Of a stretch of 64,000 nucleotides of DNA, positions 15,760-24,896 are shown one piece after another. A program made the position numbers and the translations under genes. The stretch is from assembly GCF_010365105.1 (NCBI RefSeq), contig NZ_JAAFGZ010000013.1, forward strand, positions 1 through 64,000, in the 5' to 3' direction. Position 1 is the first letter of the stretch; each line of letters starts with the position of its first letter. The stretch is from Polaromonas sp. Its GTDB lineage: Bacteria > Pseudomonadota > Gammaproteobacteria > Burkholderiales > Burkholderiaceae_C. A model generated the notes under the pieces. The model searched no databases, was not told where the DNA came from, and saw only the letters and a program-made list of their open reading frames with translations.

Positions 15760-18700
15760 CGGTCAGCTACAAAAAATCTGGACCGGGCGGAGGTGGCTAC
15801 TACACCAGTGCCATGACGGCCGATGGCAAGGCGGTCGACGACTATTACAGTGCCTCGGGCGGCAAGGAGCCGCCGGGCGTGTGGTACGCCGGAGCGCGGC
15901 CCGGAGGAGGGCGCGGCAATGGCCTGAGCATTGTGGACGGCCAGGCGTTCGGCGCCGCGCCGGGCGCGCGGGATGCGCGGCGCTTTGGCCGCTTCATCCA
16001 AGGCTTTCATCCCGAGACCGGCAAGCCACTGGTGCAAAACGCCGGCCAGCGCCACCGCATCGCGCTGCACGACTTCACGCTGGGCGCGCCCAAGTCAGTC
16101 TCGGTGGTCTGGGCGATGAGCGGCAGTGAACTCAAAGCGGGCATCGAAGCTGCGCAGCAGCGGGCCTCTGGCGAGATGATGGACATGCTGAGCGAGCACG
16201 CCTATTCGCGCCAAGGCAAGGGCGGGGTGCAGCAGACGCCGGCCCCCCTGGTCGGCGCGCTGTTCGGCCACGGCAGCAGCCGGGAAAATGATCCGCACCT
16301 GCACACCCACTGCGTCGCTTTCAATATCTGCGAGCGCCCGGACGGCACAACTGGTGCGCTGCAAACGCTCGAGCTCATGCGCTGGCAGGGCGCAGCAGCC
16401 AGCCTGGCTCACGCGCGCTTAGCGTGGGAGCTCAGGCTGCTGGGCCTGTCGGTCGAGAAAAAAGGCAAGGTCTTCGAGATCGCCAACGTGCCAGAAAAGA
16501 TGTTGAGGCAGTTCTCCAAACGCCGCCGCCAGATCGAGGTGGCTGTCCAGAAAAAGCTGCACGCAGCAGGTATTGATTCAGTTGGCTTTGGGCAGCATGG
16601 CCGCCTGCACGACCTGGCAACGCTAGCCACGCGCCAGGAAAAATCCGACCTGAACCGCGAAGCGCTGCAGCAGCGCTGGCTGGCCGAGGGCGCCGAGTTA
16701 GGGTTCACTCCAGCCGAGGCCCAGGCGCTGGTCACGGGCACGCCAGTGGCTGAGCTCACACGCATGGAACTGCTTCAAGAAGCGCGGCTGGCCGTTGGCG
16801 AGCTCACTGAGACAAAAGCAGTGTTTCGCGCGCCCGAGCTGCTCACGCAGGTAGCGGTCCACCTGTTGGGCCGGGCCTCGCCCGCGCAGATCCGTCAGGC
16901 AGTGGAAGATGTCAAGGCGCAGGACCTGTTGTCCACCCCAACAGTCAACAAGTCTGGCGCCGAGGAGCAACTGTTTACAACGCGTGAGATGCTGCTGCTT
17001 GAGCGTCGGCTGCTGCGCCTGGCCAGGCGCCCGGACAGCCAGCACGTGCTGGGCTCGCCTGATGCCCTCGGACTTCCAGCTCAACTTACCCCGAATCAGC
17101 ACGATGTGGCTGTCAAGGCGGTGAATGATGTCAATGCCGTTACGGTGATCGAGCATGAGAACAAACCGCTCGTCAGCCCAAAACTTCCCCCAAACTTGCA
17201 GCCCGAGCAGCGCCAAGCCGCCTTGAACGCCTTACAGGACGGTCATGCGGTGTCAGTGATCGAGGGCACGGCCGGCGCCGGCAAGACGTTCACCGTTGCT
17301 GCGATCGCGCGCGAGTTCGAACGCTGCGGATACGCCGTGACCGGCCTGGCCACCGGCTGGACAGCCGCAATAAATCTACAGAAATCGGCCGGTTTGCAGA
17401 CTGGACGGGCGATCACGGGCTGGCTACAGGCAGTGCGCAATAAACAATTGACGCTCAATGCTAAGAGCCTCATCGTCGTGGATGAGGCCGGCATGGTGGG
17501 TGTGAAGGACATGGTCGCGGTACTTGACATTGCCAGGCAAGCGGGCGCCAAGGTGATCCTGATCGGAGACACGTTGCAGCAAAAGTCCATTGCCGCGGGC
17601 GACGCGCTGCGCGTGATTGCCAAATCGATCGGCAGCACCCGTCTCAATGCAATCTTTCGGCAAAAGGACCCCACCGAGCGCCAGGCGGTGTACGACTTTT
17701 TTGCCGGGCGTGCCAAGGAAGGCTTGGCGACGTACGCGGCGCGGGGCCAGGTGCATTTCGCGCCCAGCGCCGAGGTGGCCGAGCAGCAGCTGATCGACGC
17801 CTGGCTGCTCAGCCAACAAGCGCATCCTGGCCAGGAGCACCTGATCATGGCGTCCGACAATGCCTCAGTGCGCCAGCTCAACCGCTTGGCTCATGCGGCG
17901 CGCCAGGCGGCCGGGGACATTGGCCCGGGCTTGCTGCTCGCAACGATGGACTGCCTGGAGCCGCAGGATCGCGTCGAATTCTCTGTGAAGGACGAGGTCG
18001 TGTTTCGCGTCAATGCCAAAGAGGGCCACGTGTTCAACCGCAGCCGGGGCGTGGTCGAGCGGATTGAGGAGGGCGTTCTCTGGGTCCGGCTGCAGGGAAG
18101 TAGCGCTGTGGTCCGGGTCGACCCGCAGGATGATAAGTGGCAGCACGCCGAAGGCGGCTTGGCGCTGCAGCTGGGGTACTGCATCAGCACCTACAGCGCG
18201 CAGGGCTTGACGGCCGATTTCACTATCCTCAAAGACTCCACCTTGCTTGACCGCGCTTCGGCCGGCGTGGGCATGTCGCGCCACCGCGAGGGCTGCCAGG
18301 TGTTTGTCGACAAGGCGCTGCGCCACGCGGCGAAGATGCGCCATGCGCTGGCTGACGAATGGCAGCCGCTCTCGGCATTTACTGACGAGGAGTGCCTGGC
18401 CCGGCTGGCCGCTGGCTGGTCGGCGCAAAAGGAAAAGACCTCGACGCTGGACTACGCGCGCTGGAAGCAGCGCGGCGCCCGGGTCGATGTGGAAGTCGAG
18501 GAGAAAATGCAGCGCCAGCGCGAGGACCGCCTGGCCGCAGGCCGCGCGCTGATGCGACTTCACAGCAAAGCTGCCTCCGGCTTGTCACCCGCACCGCGCC
18601 ACAAAGCCTTTCCGTTTCAGGAAGCGAGCAGCTATGTGCTGCCTGTGCCCCGGCCGCCGGACCCGGTCATGCAGGAGGGCAGCGACTGGCTCACCGAGCG

Positions 18701-19349
18701 CGAGCACGTGCACCCGGATGTCGCGTGGGAGGCGGTGCAGACAGGCTTCCTGTCGTTCCAGGACCCGCAGACGCCAGTTTTTATTGGGTACCACCCGGGC
18801 AGCATCGATGCACCAGGAGGTGCACTTGCGCAGCCAGTGTGCCGACTCGGCGGCGATGCGCCGCGCACTGAGGCGCTACGCCACCAATTCCCTCCTGTGC
18901 TACAGGGCAATGATGAATCGAAGTCGGTCGATGTTGTCTTCAGCGGCCTGGAGGCGCTGCAGCTGCAAACGCTGCAGGTGCTGCGCGGCGAGCCACGCAG
19001 CACCGTGATCGTCAGCAGCCACGGGAAGGGCGCGTTGCTGCTGCCGCATATCTGCGCGCTTCTTGGGCAGGCTGCTGAGGTCCGGTGGCATGACAAAACG
19101 CCCGCAGCCAGGGTTGACGAGGCAGCAATGATGGCTGCGGCAGACCAAGCGATCAAAGAGGGCGGGGATGCGATTCCTCTTAGCACATGGATAAGGGAAG
19201 AGGGGCGAGAAAACATCGCAGAGCAGGCTCGCCAGGCCATGATGGTGTTCGTCACAGAGCAGCAGGCGAAGACGACAGCGCGCCAGCGCCTTAGCAGGCC
19301 GCTGAAATACCTGAAATCGAAGCCGCCGGTTTTTAGCCTCACCCGATAA
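15756..19349 (+). CDS. MobF-family conjugative relaxase-helicase (TrwC/TraI type)
   Basis: A 1197-residue protein that would nick oriT and unwind the transferred strand. The relaxase domain (1-300) has the paired tyrosines YY15-16 and YY30-31 and the metal-binding histidine triad in HLHTH (181-185). The helicase domain carries Walker A EGTAGAGKT near residue 505, VVDEAGMVG as Walker B and the C-terminal helicase motif AYSAQGLTADF-like block (STYSAQGLT). Residues about 1040-1130 (VVFSGLEALQLQTLQ, TVIVSSHGKGA) look like a degenerate TOPRIM-type fold (inference). Its stop at 19347 lies a few bases from an IS5 end, so the natural C-terminus may have been trimmed. It overlaps the RHH gene by ATGA. 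Confidence 0.92.
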   Translation: MTVSYKKSGPGGGGYYTSAMTADGKAVDDYYSASGGKEPPGVWYAGARPGGGRGNGLSIVDGQAFGAAPGARDARRFGRFIQGFHPETGKPLVQNAGQRHRIALHDFTLGAPKSVSVVWAMSGSELKAGIEAAQQRASGEMMDMLSEHAYSRQGKGGVQQTPAPLVGALFGHGSSRENDPHLHTHCVAFNICERPDGTTGALQTLELMRWQGAAASLAHARLAWELRLLGLSVEKKGKVFEIANVPEKMLRQFSKRRRQIEVAVQKKLHAAGIDSVGFGQHGRLHDLATLATRQEKSDLNREALQQRWLAEGAELGFTPAEAQALVTGTPVAELTRMELLQEARLAVGELTETKAVFRAPELLTQVAVHLLGRASPAQIRQAVEDVKAQDLLSTPTVNKSGAEEQLFTTREMLLLERRLLRLARRPDSQHVLGSPDALGLPAQLTPNQHDVAVKAVNDVNAVTVIEHENKPLVSPKLPPNLQPEQRQAALNALQDGHAVSVIEGTAGAGKTFTVAAIAREFERCGYAVTGLATGWTAAINLQKSAGLQTGRAITGWLQAVRNKQLTLNAKSLIVVDEAGMVGVKDMVAVLDIARQAGAKVILIGDTLQQKSIAAGDALRVIAKSIGSTRLNAIFRQKDPTERQAVYDFFAGRAKEGLATYAARGQVHFAPSAEVAEQQLIDAWLLSQQAHPGQEHLIMASDNASVRQLNRLAHAARQAAGDIGPGLLLATMDCLEPQDRVEFSVKDEVVFRVNAKEGHVFNRSRGVVERIEEGVLWVRLQGSSAVVRVDPQDDKWQHAEGGLALQLGYCISTYSAQGLTADFTILKDSTLLDRASAGVGMSRHREGCQVFVDKALRHAAKMRHALADEWQPLSAFTDEECLARLAAGWSAQKEKTSTLDYARWKQRGARVDVEVEEKMQRQREDRLAAGRALMRLHSKAASGLSPAPRHKAFPFQEASSYVLPVPRPPDPVMQEGSDWLTEREHVHPDVAWEAVQTGFLSFQDPQTPVFIGYHPGSIDAPGGALAQPVCRLGGDAPRTEALRHQFPPVLQGNDESKSVDVVFSGLEALQLQTLQVLRGEPRSTVIVSSHGKGALLLPHICALLGQAAEVRWHDKTPAARVDEAAMMAAADQAIKEGGDAIPLSTWIREEGRENIAEQARQAMMVFVTEQQAKTTARQRLSRPLKYLKSKPPVFSLTR

Positions 19350-20028
19350 TCTGAGGCTGCCCTTTTCCCAACCCGATACAAACCCAGCCGAACCGTGCGC
19401 GGAGCCGACACCTTCACCGAAATTCCCTTCACGCTGCACCGCCTGGAGGACTTTGTGCCGCCCGACCATCCGCTGCGCCCGATACGCCAGATGGTCAACG
19501 AGGCGCTGGCAAAAATGGACGCGCTGTTTGCCGGGATGTACGAGGCCGACAGCAAAGGCGGGCGGCCCAGCATCGCGCCCGAGAAGCTGCTGCGCGCCAT
19601 GCTGCTCCAGGTGTTCTACAGCGTGCGCTCGGAACGCCAGCTTATGGAGCAGGTGCAGTACAACCTGCTGTACCGCTGGTTCATCGGCCTGGCCATGGAG
19701 GATGTGGTGTGGGTGCCCACGGTGTTCACGAAAAACCGCGAGCGCTTGCTGGCACATGACGCAGTGATTGAGCTGTTCAACCTGGTGGTGCAAAGCGCCG
19801 AGGAGCATGGCTGGCTCTCGGGGGAGCACTTCAGCGTGGATGGCGCGTTGATTCAGGCCTGGGCGAGCCACAAGAGCTTTGTGCGCAAGGACGGCAGCGA
19901 TGAGCCAGGCAGCGGCGGCAGTTTCAAGGGTCAGAGCCGCTCGAACGAGACGCACGAGTCAAACACCCTCCCGTGTCAGACTAGATGCTCCCCCGTGATT
20001 GCGGATGATCCGCATTGGAGCGCTATTC

Positions 20029-20535
20029 ATGACAACAAATCGACATTCAACTGAATTCCAAGAACAAGCCCTGAGCAAAGCCAGGCAACGAGGCACACGC
20101 AGCGTCCAGGACGTAGCCGATGATTTGAATATGTCTGTGGGCACCTTGAGAAAATGGATCAGCAAGTCCAACCGAAAGCATGAAGTCGGTGGCCCCGCAG
20201 CGCAACTGCCTGACGACTTACCAGCCCAATCGTGGAGCCCTGCCCAGCGCTTGCTTGCGCTGAACCAGACGCATGCCATGACGCCCGCACAGCTACATGC
20301 CTGGTGCCGGGAGAAGGGTTTGTTTGAACACCAGCTCAAGGCCTGGGGTGAAGCTTTTTGCAGCGCCACAGCGCCTGAATCGCGCCAAGCCAAGACAGCG
20401 TTGCGTGAGCTGCAGGTCAAACACGAGGGGCTGCAGCGTGAACTGCGTCGAAAAGAGAAGGCGCTGGCCGAAGCCGCAGCCTTGCTGGTGCTACAAAAAA
20501 AGTTCCAGGCCCTGTGGGAGGACGAGGAGAAATGA
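20029..20535 (+). CDS. IS3-family transposase OrfA
   Basis: A 168-residue protein. The N-terminal helix-turn-helix reads QEQALSKARQRGTRSV then LNMSVGTLRKWI. The C-terminal half is a coiled coil (VKHEGLQRELRRKEKALAEA). It recognises the IS ends and joins OrfB. The ATG at 20029 (MTTNRHSTEF) fits family starts better than upstream in-frame alternatives. It overlaps orfB by ATGA at 20532, so the two proteins are probably translated separately with coupling rather than fused by frameshifting. Confidence 0.9.
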   Translation: MTTNRHSTEFQEQALSKARQRGTRSVQDVADDLNMSVGTLRKWISKSNRKHEVGGPAAQLPDDLPAQSWSPAQRLLALNQTHAMTPAQLHAWCREKGLFEHQLKAWGEAFCSATAPESRQAKTALRELQVKHEGLQRELRRKEKALAEAAALLVLQKKFQALWEDEEK

Positions 20536-21602
20536 CCAGTTGCCAACAGCGCCAGACCCTGCTGGCGCTGATAGGACAGTCCTGCAACAGCGGCGCACGT
20601 CTGCAAAAGGCCTGCGCCCTGATTGGGTTGGATGCGCGTACTGTTCAGCGCTGGAGACGCCCGGAGAACCAGCAGGGAGACCTCCGGGTCGGCGACAAAC
20701 GCCGCATCACCGTGCCGCCCAACAAGTTCAGTGAGGCGGAGCGACAAGCTGCGCTGGAGGTGGTCAACAGCGATGAGTTCAAGGATCTGCCACCCGGCCA
20801 GATCGTGCCGCGCCTGGCTGACCAGGGCCTGTATGTGGCCAGCGAGTCGACCCTGTACCGACTGCTGCGTGAAGCCGGCCAGTTGACGCACCGCCGCCTG
20901 GAGCGGGTGGCGCAAAAACGCAGCAAGCCACGCGCGCTGGTGGCCACTGGGCCCGATCAGATTTACTGCTGGGACATCAGCTACTTGCCCACCGAGGTCC
21001 GCGGCATCTACTTCTACCTTTACCTGTTTGTGGACCTGTTCAGCCGCCGGATCGTTGGCTGGCAGGTGTACGACTGCGAGAGTGCCGAGTTGGCCAGCGG
21101 GCTGCTCCAGGCCATCTGCGAGCGTCAGGGCATCACGCCCAATCAGCTCACGGTTCACTCGGACAACGGCTCCCCGATGAAGGGGGAAACAATGCTCGCC
21201 ACCATGCAGCGCCTGGGCGTGGCTGCGTCTCGCAGCCGACCGGCGGTCAGTAACGACAATCCTTACTCGGAGGCTTTGTTCCGGACACTGAAGTACCGAC
21301 CGCAACTTCCCGTCAGACCGTTCAATGGCTTGCTACAGGCGCGACGCTGGGTGACAGAGTTGGTGCATTGGTACAACCACGAGCATCGGCATAGCGCGAT
21401 TGGCTTTGTGACGCCCGCTCAACGTCACATGCAAATCGATCAAGCCCTTCTGGATGACCGCGCCAAAGTCTATGCCGCAGCGCGCGATGCCAACCCAAAC
21501 CGCTGGTCCGGTCCGACCCGCAATTGGGACCGAATCGCAGAAGTCCACCTCAATCCGGAAACACAACACAACCAGAACAAACTCACCCAACAAATCGCCT
21601 GA
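20532..21602 (+). CDS. IS3-family transposase OrfB (DDE integrase)
   Basis: A 356-residue, complete rve-type integrase that would catalyse IS3 copy-out/paste-in transposition. The catalytic triad is visible: Asp in YCWDISYLPTEV, Asp in TVHSDNGSPM, and Glu in NDNPYSEALFRTLKYRP, followed by the C-terminal HRHSAIGFVTPAQRH block. The N-terminal part has two helix-turn-helix-like segments. A close but truncated relative is found at 3341-3802. Nothing suggests inactivity. Confidence 0.93.
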   Translation: MTSCQQRQTLLALIGQSCNSGARLQKACALIGLDARTVQRWRRPENQQGDLRVGDKRRITVPPNKFSEAERQAALEVVNSDEFKDLPPGQIVPRLADQGLYVASESTLYRLLREAGQLTHRRLERVAQKRSKPRALVATGPDQIYCWDISYLPTEVRGIYFYLYLFVDLFSRRIVGWQVYDCESAELASGLLQAICERQGITPNQLTVHSDNGSPMKGETMLATMQRLGVAASRSRPAVSNDNPYSEALFRTLKYRPQLPVRPFNGLLQARRWVTELVHWYNHEHRHSAIGFVTPAQRHMQIDQALLDDRAKVYAAARDANPNRWSGPTRNWDRIAEVHLNPETQHNQNKLTQQIA

Positions 21603-22171
21603 GCATCAAACTTTTTGCGACAACTGTCTTGACATCCACCTAACACTGACGCTGACGCGCGGCTGTACCGCAAGGGGAAAACGGCCAGCGAGTTGCGCTT
21701 CATGGGCCACACGCTGAGCGACAACCGCCACGGCCTGATTTCCAGCGCCATGGTGACGCGGGCTGACGGCCACGCCGAGCGCGAAGCGGCCAAAGTCATG
21801 ATTGACGATGCCCGGCAAGCCCTGCCGGACGTGAAAACCGCCATCACGCTGGGCGCGGACAAGGGCTATGACGCGCACGAGTTCATCGAGGCATGCCTGG
21901 TGATGGGCGTTGTGCCGCATGTGGCGCAAAACACCGCCGGCAGGCGCTCGGCCGTGCCAGATGCTATTGCCCAAAGTGAGGGCTACGCCGTCTCGCAGCA
22001 AAAGAGAAAGCTCATCGAGCAGGGCTTTGGCTGGGGCAAAACGGTGGGTGGGATTCGCCAGGTGATGGTGCGCGGGCTTGAGCGCGTGGACCAGATGTTT
22101 GTGCTGACGATGGCCGCGTACAACTTGACGCGCATGCGCACTTTGGGACAAATGCCTCTGCTGGGGCAATA

Positions 22172-22367
22172 AGTGAATAAAAAAGGCGACCAGAGTGATT
22201 AAGGTCAGCAGCGGCAACGCGAAAATGCACTGTGATATTCAAAATATGAAAAATAATCGCAAAAACAAACCATTTCAAGCCAGTCGCTGCGCCTGCGCAG
22301 TCAGTATTTCAGCAACCACTTCAAGCCCGTCGCTGCGCCGGCGCAGTCAGTATTTCAGCAAATACGA
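22172..22367. other. Non-coding flank between IS5 and IS1111 elements
   Basis: It contains the right end of the IS5 element, then an AT-rich piece and the two 42-bp direct repeats at 22274-22361. No gene is present. Confidence 0.5.
22274..22361. repeat. Two 42-bp direct repeats abutting the IS1111 element
   Basis: The unit TTCAAGCC(a/c)GTCGCTGCGCC and its continuation (t/g)GCGCAGTCAGTATTTCAGCAA occur at 22274-22315 and 22320-22361, with a 46-base period and two differences. The second copy ends 6 bases before the left IS1111 repeat. IS1111-group elements often choose repeated or palindromic targets, so this may be the remains of the target array. Confidence 0.7.
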
Positions 22368-22453
22368 AGGGACTGCCCACTTCCTGGTAACGGCATCAAG
22401 TGCCAAGATTGGTTTGTGGAAGTCAATCTACAACCTTTGAAAGGGGAAGTCCC

Positions 22454-23524
22454 ATGAGCGAGATTACACGAGTCGGAGTGGATTTAGCAAAATCCGTGAT
22501 CCAGGTCAACGCCGTTGATGCGGGTGGCAAACTCGTCACCAACCGGCAGCTCAGCCGAGACAAGTTTCTGGCGTGGTGCGCGCAGCTACCGGCAGGCTGC
22601 CTGGTGGCGATGGAAGCCTGTGGGGGCTCCCACCATTGGGCCCGCAAACTCATGGCTTTGGGGTTGAACGTAAAAATCATCGCACCCCACTTGGTGGTGC
22701 CCTATCGTCTGCAAGGCAAAGGTGGCAAGAATGACGCCAATGATGCCGCAGCCATTTGCGAAGCGGCGTCCAGGCCAACCATGCGCTTTGTCCCACTCAA
22801 AACCACGGTTCAGCAAGGCATATTGTGCGTTCACAGACTGCGCGAGGGGTTGAAAGAAGAACGCACAGCGAGCATCAATCGCATCCGGGGCATGTTGGCT
22901 GAGTTCAGTTTGGTGGCGTCCAAGAGCCCGGAGAAATTGCGCGAGAAGTTGACCGACATGCTGGAGGATGCTGGCAATGATCTTTGCGGGTTGGCGCGAC
23001 TGGTCGTCCAAGAGGCTTATGTCCACTGGAAAGACATTGAAGAGCGCATCAAATGGTGCGACGAACGCATCACTGCGCATGTCAAGGATGACGCGCAAGC
23101 CAAGGCTGCCAAAGAACTCATGGGCGTTGGCCCGGTCACTGCCTCGGCTGTGGTGGCAACAGTGGGCGACTTTAATCAGTTCAAGAATGGTGCGCAGTTT
23201 GGAGCCTGGTTGGGATTGACGCCAAGACAAAACTCCAGCGGAGGCAAGAACAATCTGGGCGGCATCACCAAGCGCGGCGACATGTATCTGCGCATGTTGC
23301 TGATACAGGGTGCAAAGTCAGTGGTGATGACAGCACAAAAGCGCGATGACCCTATCTCAAAGTGGCTGTATCAGTTGCGAGAGAAGTCGGGCTGGCAAAA
23401 AGCGGCCGTGGCAATGGCAAACAAAAATGCACGCATCTTGTGGGCCATGATGACCAAAGGGTGTCGCTTTGATCCGAGGCATATGAGTGTCAACCCAGCT
23501 GGTGCGGCAACAGCAACGACGTAG
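22454..23524 (+). CDS. IS110-family DEDD recombinase (IS1111 group)
   Basis: A 356-residue protein with the N-terminal RuvC-like DEDD domain (VGVDLAKSVIQVNAVD; MEACGGSHHWARKL; KNDANDAAAICEA carrying the last acidic residues) and the C-terminal transposase_20 domain (LMGVGPVTASAVVATVGD, then FGAWLGLTPRQNSSGGK with the conserved serine region). Recombinases of this family act with an element-encoded guide RNA. The ATG at 22454 follows AAAGGGGAAGT. Length and motifs are complete, so the element looks functional. Confidence 0.92.
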   Translation: MSEITRVGVDLAKSVIQVNAVDAGGKLVTNRQLSRDKFLAWCAQLPAGCLVAMEACGGSHHWARKLMALGLNVKIIAPHLVVPYRLQGKGGKNDANDAAAICEAASRPTMRFVPLKTTVQQGILCVHRLREGLKEERTASINRIRGMLAEFSLVASKSPEKLREKLTDMLEDAGNDLCGLARLVVQEAYVHWKDIEERIKWCDERITAHVKDDAQAKAAKELMGVGPVTASAVVATVGDFNQFKNGAQFGAWLGLTPRQNSSGGKNNLGGITKRGDMYLRMLLIQGAKSVVMTAQKRDDPISKWLYQLREKSGWQKAAVAMANKNARILWAMMTKGCRFDPRHMSVNPAGAATATT

Positions 23525-23806
23525 TTGAGTCGATAGGTATATTTCTGCAAGACGTGAAATTGAAGATCAGCAGACAGGTCAGACCGGTGGTGGGAAAACT
23601 CGATAACAGGCAAGTGAATGCTTCGGCATCGTCCCGTTCAGCAAATGGAGTCCCGCCAAGCGGTTCGTATCTGGGGTCGCACCATCCGTGCATTAAGCCC
23701 GTCTGTAAGTGTGCAGTCTGTTCCTTGTTTCCTGGACGCTTCACCTCACGCCAACGCTTAATACCGTAATCAAGGCAAAGCAATTCAATCAGTAATACTT
23801 GACTGT
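23525..23806 (+). ncRNA. Candidate guide (bridge/seek) RNA region of the IS1111 element
   Basis: The 282 bases between the transposase stop and the right inverted repeat encode nothing convincing. They contain GC-rich pairable segments, for example around 'gcttcggcatcgtcccg' and 'cggttcgtatctggggtcgcacc'. In IS1111-type elements the RNA that pairs with target and donor is produced from this 3' position. The assignment is by position and family knowledge; the fold has not been computed. Confidence 0.5.
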
Positions 23807-23819
23807 GTGGGCAGTCCCT

Positions 23820-24420
23820 GTAAGCCTGTTAGGGCTTTGCCCAATGCACTCCCAAGGTAAAAACCACGAACATAACGTTCTCTCGACTTGTTGTCTGATG
23901 TGCGTCAATTAAAACGCTCATTTCAATTTCATTAATATATAAATCTAAACACGCTGATTACGTGCCAATTTGGGGATATGGAAAAAAACTTTACGACATA
24001 ATTGCAAAGTACTTCAGTAAAGCCTCTGTGCAGAAATTCCGAAACCATCAACTTCATTTTAAGAAAGTTTTGCATGCATTTTCAAGGAAATAGTTATTAT
24101 CACCATCTTTACCGATTGGCGCTTGTCCAAAAGAGACGTGCAGGGACGTCACGAGCTTGAACTCCCCTGCGATAAATAAAAAAAAATTTTATAGTTGTCA
24201 TTCAGGCAAAACCGAAACTCCGTGCGCCTAACCTTTATTTTACAAAAAAAAGTACAAGCTGTTATTGTCATCAAGATCACGTACACAGGCGCTATGGTGA
24301 ACTAAGAAACCACGGAAAAAGCAATATATACTATTTTGACATTGAGAAAAAGCGTGGCGCCAAGCAACAAATTCAAACATTAATAAAAGACATTTTATTT
24401 GCAATCACAAGGTTTAAATC
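23820..24420. other. AT-rich non-coding stretch
   Basis: About 600 bases of clearly lower GC than the surroundings, with poly-A and poly-T tracts and no coding sequence that I can support. It looks like foreign DNA or an old spacer between mobile elements. Confidence 0.45.
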
Positions 24421-24860
24421 ACCGGCTTTAGCCGGTCAGCTTTAGCTGTGAGAATTTGCTGTATGAAGTGCAGGTGCGGAATGGACTACAGATAAGGAAA
24501 TCATGTGGTATTTTAAATTGTGTATTACTTTGTTTGGGTGACGAAGTACCGCTACAAGGTGTTGACGGGTGAGACAGCCGAGCGCTTCAGAGAAGCTGAT
24601 GCGCGAAATGTGCCAAGCGTTTGAAACCAGGATTTTCAAGGCTCTGGAGCACAATGATCATCTGCATATTTTGGTGAGCTACCCGCTTTTGTATCACGGT
24701 AGGGCAGATGACGCAGGAAATGATCAAGCAGTATTTGAAATATCACTTTAAGCCCAACCAGAACGATGAATTCCAGACAGCACCATCACAAGATGCGTCG
24801 TTCAAGCGACGTGTATCCGGACTTTCAATCCGCAATACAAACCTACCAGCTTTAGCTGGT
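24421..24860 (+). mobile_element. Decayed IS200/IS605-type element with end hairpins
   Basis: The left end has two adjacent hairpins with TTTA loops (ACCGGC-TTTA-GCCGGT at 24421-24436 and CAGC-TTTA-GCTG at 24437-24448). The right end has ACCAGC-TTTA-GCTGGT at 24845-24860. Such subterminal hairpins are what TnpA recognises in IS200/IS605 elements. Only about 440 bases separate them, and the gene between is broken. Confidence 0.75.
24500..24770 (+). pseudogene. IS200-type TnpA transposase remnant
   Basis: Fragments of the Y1 transposase can be read in different frames: VWVTKYRYKVLTGETAERFRE near 24530, then REMCQAFETRIFKALEHNDHLHILVSYP near 24600-24680. The second contains the HxH-like HLHILVSYP block. 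At least two frameshifts and stops intervene, and the part with the catalytic Tyr helix is degraded. It cannot be functional. Confidence 0.75.
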
Positions 24861-24896
24861 GGGTGTTTAGTTGAAATATTTTAAAAGGGATAAATC

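Larger units (their letters stand above)
19967..21641 (+). mobile_element. IS3-family insertion sequence (1675 bp) with AACAC target duplication
   Basis: The 5 bases AACAC occur on both sides (19962-19966 and 21642-21646) and rejoin the split IS5 frame exactly. The ends share GTGTCA-GAC and, reversed, ATGTCAAGAC, an imperfect terminal repeat. It carries complete orfA and orfB and looks active. Confidence 0.9.
19395..22172 (+). pseudogene. IS5-family transposase, split by IS3
   Basis: A GTG-started frame encodes an IS5-type transposase up to SRSNETHESN (19966), and the second part resumes at 21647 with TDADARLYRKGK. Removing the insertion and one copy of AACAC restores a continuous 365-residue frame. 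Visible blocks are HFSVDGALIQAW (first Asp), LGADKGYDAHEFIE (second Asp) and KRKLIEQGFGWGKTVGGIRQ (Glu region). The gene would be intact but for the IS3 element, so the insertion is recent. Confidence 0.88.
19351..22195 (+). mobile_element. IS5-family element interrupted by an IS3 element
   Basis: An IS5-type transposase gene (19395-19966 and 21647-22172) is split by a 1675-bp IS3 insertion. Its outer ends share the related sequences GGCTGCCCTTTT (left) and, reversed, GGTCGCCTTTTTT (right), so the borders are near 19355 and 22195. Exact ends and target duplication cannot be fixed by eye. Confidence 0.7.
22368..23819 (+). mobile_element. IS110-family, IS1111-group element
   Basis: A perfect 13-bp inverted repeat AGGGACTGCCCAC (22368-22380) and GTGGGCAGTCCCT (23807-23819) encloses a DEDD transposase gene. 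Unlike IS110 proper, IS1111-group members have such (sub)terminal repeats and a long 3' non-coding part, as here (23525-23806). Confidence 0.85.
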
